Shown here: positions 1 to 5,303 of the stretch, piece after piece | How the letters are laid out: each line of letters starts with the position of its first letter | Numbering within the stretch: position 1 is the first letter of the stretch | DNA from: Anaerolineae bacterium | Lineage (GTDB): Bacteria > Chloroflexota > Anaerolineae > Aggregatilineales > Phototrophicaceae | DNA length: 5,518 bases | Direction: 5' to 3' | Assembly: GCA_019912905.1 (NCBI GenBank) | Contig: JAIOHO010000667.1 | Coordinates: 1-5,518 of the forward strand | The notes under the pieces: generated by a model | Database searches by the model: none | What the model was told of the DNA's origin: nothing | The model's input: only the letters and a program-made list of their open reading frames with translations | Translations under genes and position numbers: made by a program

Positions 1-1578
1 TACGCCGAGCGAGTCGACCATCCGCAGTGTATCGCCCACGATGGAGCGAAAATCGGCGGCAATACCCACATTGGTATTTCGAGCGGCGCGCACGTAGCGG
101 TCGAAGCAGTCAAGTAAATCGGTAAATAAAGGGAATTCGAACAGGGGCGGTTCGCCGTCATTCGCCTCGTGAGCCAGACTCGGCTGATAGGGAAACCGAC
201 AGGGGATCGCCGCGAGGCCGCTGCGCTGCGCGAATTCGATCTGGTCCTCCGGCGCAATCAGGGTTGTTTCGCCGTAAACTTCGATTTCCGGTTCACGCTC
301 CAACACGTAGCGATACAATGCCCGGCTGGTGATGGCATAGTCAAAATGTAAGATTATTGAGGGATCGGTTACGTCTCGACGCAGCACCTGTCTGAGCGCG
401 GCAATCTGAGTCTTGTCCCCTTGCAGCAGGGGAATATTGCTCGACGGCAGCGCAACCTTGATGACCGGACTTACGGCTGCGGCCAGGGCCTGGATCGTTC
501 GCTCCGGCAGCGAGGGAATCAGATGGCCGCGTACATTGTCAAACGCGGTCTCCGGCTCCATCGGGGTCGATTCGCCGCCGCACGACTCGCGCACGATCAG
601 GCGCGGGGGCAGCACAATGGTCTGAGGCCGCAGAAGCTCATTACAGTTCAGACGGTTGAGCAGAAGCTGGGCGGCGTTAAGCCCCAGGTCATAGGGCGAT
701 TGGCTGGCGACCGTCATCATCGTGGCAAAACGCGAGTCGGGATAAAAATCGTCGAAGCACACGACCGCCACCTGCTGCGGCACCGGAAGCTGACGCTTTT
801 CCAGGGCACGAATCACACCGATAGCAATCTCGTTATTGGCGGCAAAGATGCCGGTGGTATCGGGAAGGCGCTCCATCAAGTCATCGGTCAGCCGCTCTGC
901 CGTTTTCCGGTCGTATTCTCCCCAGCAAATCCGCTGCGGGTCGAGCGGTAAGCGTGCCTCCGCCAGTGCCATACCGTAACCGGCCACGCGATCGCTGGCG
1001 CTCGCCGAACTCTGACGCCCGGTGATGATGGCAATCTTCTGGTGACCGAGGCGAATGAGATGCTGAGTCAGCGAAAATGCGCCGGAAATCGAGTCGCTGT
1101 AAACGTTATCGACGTTCCAGCTCGCCGCTTGCGATTGGCCGACGAAGACGATTGGCTTTTGCCGTTGGGAGGAGGTGCCTTCGTCCGGGGTGACGATGAC
1201 CCGCTCGGAGCGACGGCTCAGGATCAGGCCATCGGCGCGGTTGATCATCAACTCAAGGTAACGGAGTGAGGTACTCGATCGGCCATTGGTGTTGCAGATG
1301 AGGACGTGATAACCTTTGGCCTGCGACGCATCCTGGACCCCGCGTGCGAGGGTAGTCCAGAAATAATTTGATAATTCGGGGATCGCGAGGGCAATAATAT
1401 CGGTGCGTTTGCTGCGCAGGCTGCGGGCCTGGAAATTCGGCTCATATCCGAGCTTTGCAATGGCCTGATTGACCTTCGAGCGTGTATCGGGGTGGACATT
1501 GTCCGCCCCATTCATCACACGCGAAACTGTGCCTGTCGAGACACCTGCTAGCCTGGCTACATCCGCAATCGTTGGCAC
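1..1578 (-). CDS. LacI-family transcriptional regulator with long C-terminal extension (partial, 3' end outside window)
   Basis: The frame is open for all 526 codons to the window edge, so the protein is incomplete at its C-terminus. The start is GTG at 1578-1576. No ATG is in frame between it and an upstream stop, a GAGGT stretch lies 10 nt upstream, and the LacI helix-turn-helix begins at once (PTIADVARLAGVSTGTVSRV, residues 2-21, then MNG). Residues about 57-334 form the periplasmic-binding-protein-like effector and dimerisation domain. Typical landmarks are TDIIALAIPELSNYFW (59-74), ADGLIL (115-120), IFAANNEIAIG (244-254), VAVVCFDDF (271-279) and the usual LacI ending LIVRESCG (327-334). 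Family members normally stop near residue 340. This one continues for at least 190 residues that are not LacI-like. Parts of that extension (EIEVYGE, then APEDQIEFAQRSGLAAIPCRF; later FDRYVRAARNTNVGIAADFR) recall uroporphyrinogen-decarboxylase-like TIM-barrel proteins. This is recognition from memory only. The core probably represses carbohydrate genes, but no target gene is visible here. Confidence 0.93.
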   Translation of the reverse strand, partial: MPTIADVARLAGVSTGTVSRVMNGADNVHPDTRSKVNQAIAKLGYEPNFQARSLRSKRTDIIALAIPELSNYFWTTLARGVQDASQAKGYHVLICNTNGRSSTSLRYLELMINRADGLILSRRSERVIVTPDEGTSSQRQKPIVFVGQSQAASWNVDNVYSDSISGAFSLTQHLIRLGHQKIAIITGRQSSASASDRVAGYGMALAEARLPLDPQRICWGEYDRKTAERLTDDLMERLPDTTGIFAANNEIAIGVIRALEKRQLPVPQQVAVVCFDDFYPDSRFATMMTVASQSPYDLGLNAAQLLLNRLNCNELLRPQTIVLPPRLIVRESCGGESTPMEPETAFDNVRGHLIPSLPERTIQALAAAVSPVIKVALPSSNIPLLQGDKTQIAALRQVLRRDVTDPSIILHFDYAITSRALYRYVLEREPEIEVYGETTLIAPEDQIEFAQRSGLAAIPCRFPYQPSLAHEANDGEPPLFEFPLFTDLLDCFDRYVRAARNTNVGIAADFRSIVGDTLRMVDSLGV

Positions 1579-1622
1579 TGCGTAAAAAACCTCAGTAACA
1601 ATTCTTTAGGGAAACTACTCTA

Positions 1623-1649
1623 TTAAATCGATTACATGAAACGATTGTA
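1623..1649. promoter_or_regulatory. Tandem LacI-type operator candidates
   Basis: Two near-palindromes with a central CG, the hallmark of LacI-family operators, lie side by side. TTAAATCGATTACA (1623-1636) contains the perfect core AATCGATT. ATGAAACGATTGTA (1636-1649) is less symmetric. Their centres are 13 bases apart. The second covers the -10 hexamer and the first covers the expected transcription start. This position suits autorepression by the regulator encoded just downstream on the minus strand. Binding is inferred from shape and position only. Confidence 0.5.
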
Positions 1650-1672
1650 ACGCGTTCATCCACATTTGTAAA
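1644..1672 (-). promoter_or_regulatory. Sigma70-type promoter of the LacI-family gene
   Basis: Read on the minus strand, TTTACA (1672-1667) is followed by exactly 17 bases and then TACAAT (1649-1644). This is a near-consensus -35/-10 pair. The start of transcription would fall near 1637, about 60 bases before the GTG start codon. The promoter is intact and lies more than 60 bases from the left end of the insertion-sequence remnant, so the insertion has probably not cut it. Confidence 0.7.
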
Positions 1673-1737
1673 GCCATTCGACGAGTGGCCTTATCGTCTC
1701 GGTGGGATGGACTGCTGATCCCTAAAGATAACGCCTC

Positions 1738-1777
1738 TGATCTGTACCCCAATCAACTGGTCCAAGCAAAGTGAGAC
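1738..1777. repeat. Left terminal inverted repeat of the IS3-family remnant
   Basis: The sequence TGATCTGTACCCCAAT and the bases after it pair imperfectly with the right end at about 2467-2505. Shared blocks are TGA-CTG, CCCAAT, GTCCA and AGTGA in the same order. The exact outer base is the best guess from the TG start shared by both ends. Confidence 0.6.
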
Positions 1778-1810
1778 TATCGGAATAGGTGGAAGCAGGA
1801 GGATAGTTTC

Positions 1811-1969
1811 ATGGCAAGCAAAGGAACCCGCTCCAAAGAAGAACAGATCATTCGCCTCCTGAAGGAAGTCGAAACAGGAACCAGCGTGGCAGAGGCCTGC
1901 CGGAAGTATGGGGTGGCCGAGCAAACGGTGTATCGCCGGCGCAGCAGGCGCTGGACATCGATACGCTGA
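1811..1969 (+). pseudogene. IS3-family transposase orfA remnant (HTH part, frameshifted)
   Basis: The start codon has a strong Shine-Dalgarno sequence (AGGAGGA, 1797-1803, 7-base spacing). The 52-residue product keeps the start of the orfA DNA-binding domain, with SKEEQIIRLLKEVETGTSVAEA (8-29) and CRKYGVAEQTVYR (30-42). This matches the helix-turn-helix of IS3-family orfA proteins, which are usually 85-100 residues. Homology breaks after residue 43 or so and the frame ends at TGA. The expected continuation resumes in another frame at about 1945 as QALDIDTLKEIVSK, which resembles the C-terminal part of orfA. The lost stretch is roughly 30 residues, corresponding to the leucine-zipper region used for multimerisation. 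A run of six A at 1983-1988 lies where orfA/orfB programmed frameshifting often occurs, but the frames no longer fit. Confidence 0.75.
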
Positions 1970-2026
1970 AGGAGATAGTTTCAAAAAATGGTAATCCCTC
2001 GAATGTGACGAGGTGCGGTCGAGCGG

Positions 2027-2545
2027 TTGGTGACAGGACGAGGGCTGTCGCAACGTCACGTCTGCCAATTCGTGGGTATTCATCGCTCGACGGCGCGCTA
2101 TCGAAGCCAGCCGCGTGCCGATGAAGCGGCGGCGGTGGCACTGATGCGGGAGTACGCGCATGAACAGCCGATGTATGGCTACCGGATCATCGCTGCCATG
2201 CTCAGGCACGAGGGATTTCGCCTCAATCGCAAGCGGGTAGATCGCATCTGGCGACAAGAAGGGCTGCAATTGCCTCGTCGAAAAACTGGAAAACGGCGCT
2301 TTGGTGACTCAACTGGTACGCTCCGCCGCGCCAGTCGTCCCAATGAGGTATGGACCTACGATCTTCTGGAAGCGCGCATCGAACAATGGCGGCAGGAGTA
2401 CAATCATCGGCGTCCGCACAGCAGCCTGCGTTATCTGGCTCCGGCTGTCTTTGCAGAACAGGCTCGACTTTCACTCAATGTGGACTGGACATTGGGAGCA
2501 GGTCAGGATGGCACACGTGCTCTTTTCAGCGGCCAGGCACAATAA
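2027..2545 (+). pseudogene. IS3-family transposase orfB remnant lacking most of the DDE catalytic core
   Basis: The frame is open from a TGA at 2006-2008 and a possible start is TTG at 2027. Residues about 3-105 match the N-terminal half of IS3 orfB: GLSQRHVCQFVGIHRSTARY, then QPMYGYRIIAAMLR, then NRKRVDRIWRQEGLQLPRR. RPNEVWTYDL (104-113) holds the presumed first catalytic aspartate, D112. The next residues, LEARIEQWRQEYN and RRPHSSLRYLAP, belong to the far C-terminus of the family. About 105-110 residues carrying the second Asp and the Glu of the DDE triad are missing in an in-frame deletion with its junction near 2363. The protein is therefore catalytically dead. The frame continues through the right inverted repeat into flanking DNA before stopping at 2545. 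Confidence 0.8.
2467..2505. repeat. Right terminal inverted repeat of the IS3-family remnant
   Basis: Its reverse complement begins TGACCTGCTCCCAATG and aligns with the left end with a few mismatches and one or two single-base gaps. It lies inside the open frame of the broken orfB, which reads on past the element end. Confidence 0.6.
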
Positions 2546-2555
2546 GCACCTCGGC

Positions 2556-3581
2556 TCATGATTCACTTTCTACGGGGGGAGAGACCTGGATAGTCACATG
2601 TGCCAGATTTGGCAGGGCATGCTCCAGATGATGATGAACATGTTGCTGCAAATCGATGATGTCCCTGAATGACATACTTTCATCTACTGACATGACGATC
2701 TCACCGTATAAACGATGCCCCACCCAGTGCAGTTGAAGACGAGACACATTTTCGACTTCAGCATGGTTCAGGATGGTCTGCTCAGCCATCTGCACCAGCA
2801 TAGGGTCCACCGCGTCCATCAGTCTGTACCAGACGGACTTAATGGCATTCCAGGTAATACCGACGATGGCAATGGCAATGAAAATGCCGACAATCGGGTC
2901 CAGAATGGGCAGGCCGATCAGTGTGCCGAAGACCGCGACGAGAACCGCCAGAGATGTCAGTCCATCAATTCGAGCGTGCTGCCCATCGGCCACCATCGCA
3001 TCCGAACCGATCTGCCGCCCCACGCGGATTTGCATGACCGCGACCAACTCATTGCCGATGAAACCCACAATCGCAGCGGCGGCCACCCAGGGCAGGTTCG
3101 TGAGCGGCTGCGGATTGATGAGTTTCTGGAAGGACTCCATGAGAATGTAACCTGCGCTGAAGGCGATCGAGATCACAATCAGGATACCGGCGACATCTTC
3201 GGCGCGTCCAAAGCCATAGGTATAACGGCGCGTGGCGGCCCGCCGGGCCAGGTAGAAAGCGACCAGCAGCGGAATCGAATTCAGCGCATCGCCCAGGTTA
3301 TGGACGGTATCGGCCAGCAGCGCAACGCTGCCGCTGGCGGCATAGATCACCACCTGAAGCGCCGTCGTAACCCCCAGGGCCAGCAGTGCCAGCCAGACCG
3401 TGCGAATACCGAGCTGGTTGTCGTGCAGGGCACTGTCTGCTGCCAGCGAGGTATAGCCGTGATCGTGGTCATGTCCAAAGCCGGGCAGGTGCAGCGCCGC
3501 ACCAATGAGGTTTATTGCTCCTGAGGGGCGATCGTTATGATGATGATCGTGTGAATGGTCATGGCTGTGGGTGTGGCTCAT
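2556..3581 (-). CDS. Cation diffusion facilitator (Zn/Co/Cd-type efflux transporter) with His-rich N-terminus
   Basis: The 341-residue product has the normal length for the CDF family, which exports divalent metal ions across the inner membrane in exchange for protons. The N-terminus is a metal-binding His-rich tail (HTHSHDHSHDHHH, 3-15; GHDHDHG, 36-42). Six hydrophobic segments follow at roughly 62-81, 84-112, 128-150, 163-186, 207-224 and 226-247, then a cytosolic C-terminal domain (about 250-335) used for dimerisation. The transport-site residues are visible as H94-N-L-G-D98 in segment 2 and H202-A-R-I-D206 in segment 5. HxxxD at both sites is the zinc-preferring pattern. An AGAGG Shine-Dalgarno lies 9 bases before the ATG. 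The stop is 50 bases from the insertion-sequence remnant. The gene lies downstream of the methyltransferase on the same strand, with a 109-base gap. It is CzcD/ZitB-like, but the exact metal cannot be settled from sequence. Confidence 0.95.
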   Translation of the reverse strand: MSHTHSHDHSHDHHHNDRPSGAINLIGAALHLPGFGHDHDHGYTSLAADSALHDNQLGIRTVWLALLALGVTTALQVVIYAASGSVALLADTVHNLGDALNSIPLLVAFYLARRAATRRYTYGFGRAEDVAGILIVISIAFSAGYILMESFQKLINPQPLTNLPWVAAAAIVGFIGNELVAVMQIRVGRQIGSDAMVADGQHARIDGLTSLAVLVAVFGTLIGLPILDPIVGIFIAIAIVGITWNAIKSVWYRLMDAVDPMLVQMAEQTILNHAEVENVSRLQLHWVGHRLYGEIVMSVDESMSFRDIIDLQQHVHHHLEHALPNLAHVTIQVSPPVESES

Positions 3582-3644
3582 GTGGCGTTTCCTCTAGAGA
3601 AAATCACACTTTCACAGTAGCAGAAAAACCGCCCCGAATCCGCT

Positions 3645-3662
3645 GTTGCGAAAAGTCGCAAC
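3645..3662. promoter_or_regulatory. Perfect 7-4-7 palindrome upstream of the CDF exporter gene
   Basis: GTTGCGA, a four-base spacer AAAG, then TCGCAAC form a perfect inverted repeat 64 bases before the exporter start and 28 bases after the methyltransferase stop. It could be a regulator site, given its symmetry and position before a metal exporter with a Fur-family gene nearby. It could also be a transcriptional hairpin ending or attenuating the methyltransferase transcript. On the minus strand no U-run directly follows the stem. The nearest T5 is about 17 bases on, which argues against a standard intrinsic terminator. Confidence 0.5.
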
Positions 3663-3690
3663 TATCTGGCACGGATTCATGGGCGAAGCC

Positions 3691-4584
3691 TTATGCGAGC
3701 AGTTTGACCCCCGATATGTAAGTCGCGAGCGTGCTCACAGTGCCGATCTCGACCTGCTGGAAACCAGCGGATCGCACGATGGGCAGCAGTGTGGTGTTGT
3801 CGATCGAGGTCATATCACCGATGATGAGGGTCAGAAAAGACTTATATAACCCGGGCTTGGGCGGCTCAAAATCCACGATGAGGAGGCGACCACCAGGTTT
3901 CAGCACGCGATAAATCTCCGCCAGCGCCTTTTCCCGTAATTCCGGTGTAAGGTGGTGCATCATGAAGCTGTTCATTACCAGATCGAAGGCGTCGTCTTCA
4001 AAACGGATGTCTTCTGCCAGTCCTGGCTGGAAATCAACCTCCACATGGGCGGTCTTGGCTTTCTGGCGTGCCCGTTCGATCATTTCTGGCGCAGCGTCAA
4101 TGCCGTGAAGCTCCGCGGTGCGCCCGTCTCCCTGTTTTGCCAGGACTGCCAGGGTTCCTGTGCCACAGCCTACATCCAGCACTTTCTCACCCGGTTGGAT
4201 CTTCGCCAGGCTTACCGCAGCTTTCATCATCGTCTGCACTCTGCTGGCGAAAATAAGGCGCGTGAAAATATCATAGAACCACGCCCAACTGATGATTCTG
4301 CCTTCGGTTTCCAGTTCCTGTGCGTGGTAATGGCTGTGGTCTGATGGGCCGTGTATGGCCTGGAACAGGCGGCGCAGCAGCGCGCGTCCACTGTGCATGA
4401 TGACGATGATCGCGACGACATGGGCCAACAGCAAGAGTACGACACCCCAACCGAAGCCTGTCAGGTTCTGTGCTTCAACATATAAGACGGACAGAATGGC
4501 AAGGGCGACGATCAATAAAAACAGATGTCTGACTAAAAAACCTGTGCCGCCTGAATGATCCGGGACTTCCTTGTGACTGTGCAT
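3691..4584 (-). CDS. Membrane-anchored class I SAM-dependent methyltransferase
   Basis: I place the start at ATG 4584-4582 because AAGGAG sits 6 bases upstream of it. An upstream in-frame ATG at 4674 would add 30 residues, but it lies in the regulator-binding region and has no clear ribosome site. The 297-residue product has two hydrophobic helices near the N-terminus (about 16-37 and 44-65). Next come a His-rich linker (HGPSDHSHYH, 78-87), an amphipathic stretch (EGRIISWAWFYDIFTRLIF, 94-112) and a class I methyltransferase fold. Motif I is VLDVGCGTGTLA (135-146), an acidic residue for the ribose hydroxyls is D163 in GIDAAPEM, the motif II/III region is FDLVMNSFMMHHL (200-212), and RVLKPGGRLLIVDFEPP (226-241) follows. 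The substrate is unknown. The catalytic domain should face the cytosol. It is probably in a unit with the downstream exporter and is divergent from the TetR gene. Confidence 0.88.
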   Translation of the reverse strand: MHSHKEVPDHSGGTGFLVRHLFLLIVALAILSVLYVEAQNLTGFGWGVVLLLLAHVVAIIVIMHSGRALLRRLFQAIHGPSDHSHYHAQELETEGRIISWAWFYDIFTRLIFASRVQTMMKAAVSLAKIQPGEKVLDVGCGTGTLAVLAKQGDGRTAELHGIDAAPEMIERARQKAKTAHVEVDFQPGLAEDIRFEDDAFDLVMNSFMMHHLTPELREKALAEIYRVLKPGGRLLIVDFEPPKPGLYKSFLTLIIGDMTSIDNTTLLPIVRSAGFQQVEIGTVSTLATYISGVKLLA

Positions 4585-4590
4585 GAGCTG

Positions 4591-4596
4591 CTCCTT
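4591..4596 (-). promoter_or_regulatory. Ribosome binding site fixing the methyltransferase start
   Basis: On the minus strand AAGGAG stands 6 bases before ATG 4584-4582. It is a near-ideal match and decides this start over the in-frame ATG at 4674. Confidence 0.75.
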
Positions 4597-4668
4597 GGAC
4601 GCAATTAGTAGGCACTCCTTACGATAGAGTAATCGACGAGGGCTGTCACCAAGCACTTGCCGAGATAA

Positions 4669-4682
4669 GTTCACTAATGAAC
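4669..4682. promoter_or_regulatory. TetR-type operator candidate in the divergent promoter region
   Basis: GTTCA, a four-base spacer CTAA, then TGAAC is a perfect inverted repeat between the divergent methyltransferase and TetR genes. An additional GTTCA half-site occurs at 4697-4701, 28 bases on. A weak candidate TetR promoter (TTGCCG 4657-4662, 17-base spacer, AACAAT 4680-4685) would have the palindrome largely in its spacer, as expected for autorepression. Only 131 bases separate the two chosen start codons, so one bound dimer could affect both promoters. Confidence 0.6.
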
Positions 4683-4705
4683 AATAGAGAGAAAGTGTTC
4701 ATTTT

Positions 4706-4709
4706 GGAG
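4706..4709 (+). promoter_or_regulatory. Ribosome binding site fixing the TetR start
   Basis: GGAG lies 6 bases before ATG 4716. It supports this start over an in-frame ATG at 4677, which falls inside the operator palindrome and has no good ribosome site. Confidence 0.6.
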
Positions 4710-4715
4710 CAGGTT

Positions 4716-5303
4716 ATGTCAGATGAACTGCTTGACCGCAGAGTACAGCGCACGCGGGCGCTGCTCAGAAGTGCGCTCATCCAACTTGTTGATGAGAAGG
4801 GCTATGATGCTGTTACGATTCAGGACATCACTGAGCGTGCCAACCTGGGGCGGACAACCTTTTACTTGCACTATGAAAGCAAAGATGATCTCATGTTGGA
4901 TCATCATGCCGACTTTGCCTCACAGTTGACGCTGCGTGCTATGAGCACTGATGAACTGATGGGCGATAACCCGCCAGATGACCTGGAGGCCCTGCTGCAA
5001 GAACTCGCGGATCACAAACAGATTTATTTTGCCCTCATGCGGGCGAGGCATATCGACATGGTTAAGCGAGGGATTCAGCGGCAGATGGCAGACAATCTGC
5101 TGGGCAACCTGCGCCGCGCTTACCCGGATCGAGAACCCCTGCTTGCCATCGACATGCTGACAAATTATATTGCTGGGGCATACTTTTCGATGATTGACTG
5201 GTGGCTGACGAATCGTACTGAACGCAGCGCAAAGGATGTCGCCACCCTGCTTCACCGGCTTCAGCGTGCAGCAATTCGGGATGCCTATGGGGATGAATCA
5301 TGA
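4716..5303 (+). CDS. TetR/AcrR-family transcriptional regulator
   Basis: With the start at ATG 4716 the product has 195 residues, the normal TetR length. An upstream in-frame ATG at 4677 would add 13 residues. The N-terminal DNA-binding domain is clear: RVQRTRALLRSALIQLVDEK (9-28), GYDAVTIQDITERANLGRTT (29-48), FYLHYESKDDLM (49-60). This matches the TetR helix-turn-helix pattern, including the FYxHF-like recognition end. The C-terminal ligand and dimer domain (about 75-190) is helical. The segment YIAGAYFSMIDWWLTNRTER (151-170) followed by SAKDVATLLHRL resembles the TetR C-terminal type seen in DhaS-like regulators. It contains no cysteine, so a thiol-based metal or redox site is unlikely. 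It probably represses itself and the divergent methyltransferase/exporter unit. Its stop overlaps the start of the Fur-family gene. The ligand is unknown. Confidence 0.92.
   Translation: MSDELLDRRVQRTRALLRSALIQLVDEKGYDAVTIQDITERANLGRTTFYLHYESKDDLMLDHHADFASQLTLRAMSTDELMGDNPPDDLEALLQELADHKQIYFALMRARHIDMVKRGIQRQMADNLLGNLRRAYPDREPLLAIDMLTNYIAGAYFSMIDWWLTNRTERSAKDVATLLHRLQRAAIRDAYGDES

Larger units (their letters stand above)
1738..2505 (+). mobile_element. Degenerate, internally deleted IS3-family insertion sequence
   Basis: The element is about 768 bases long, where intact IS3-family members are about 1.2-1.5 kb. It carries remnants of the usual two overlapping genes, orfA and orfB, on the plus strand. 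The left end (TGATCTGTACCCCAAT from 1738) and the complement of the right end (TGACCTGCTCCCAATG from 2505) match imperfectly over about 35 bases and start with the TG typical of IS3 ends. The flanking bases (CCTC on the left, GGAT on the right) do not form a target duplication. The duplication has been lost, or the ends are a few bases off. With both orfA and the catalytic core of orfB broken, the element cannot move by itself. It could only be moved by a related transposase supplied in trans. Confidence 0.75.

Noticed and set aside
421..951. Open frame of 176 codons on the plus strand opposite the LacI gene
   Set aside because: No ribosome site or domain is seen. The minus strand encodes an unbroken, well-recognised LacI protein through the whole interval.
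1704..1722. Small hairpin GGGAT-N9-ATCCC next to the insertion sequence
   Set aside because: A five-base stem with a nine-base loop and no T-run is expected by chance. It is also too weak for a terminator or an element end.
1691..2269. Open frame of 192 codons on the minus strand across the insertion sequence
   Set aside because: The plus strand shows clear transposase homology, and the minus-strand product is low-complexity Pro/His/Arg-rich and unlike known proteins.
2511..2526. GCACACGTGC followed by CTCTTTT as a possible terminator after the insertion sequence
   Set aside because: The loop would be only two bases with a four-base stem, and the following T-run is short and interrupted.
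2715..3524. Long open frame (269 codons) on the plus strand opposite the exporter gene
   Set aside because: It is the antisense shadow of the CDF gene. The product is rich in Gln, His, Arg and Asp with no recognisable domain, and the minus-strand frame has clear transporter motifs.
3691..4584. Arsenite methyltransferase (ArsM) as identity of the methyltransferase
   Set aside because: ArsM enzymes need several conserved cysteines. Only one cysteine, inside the SAM-binding motif, is visible here.
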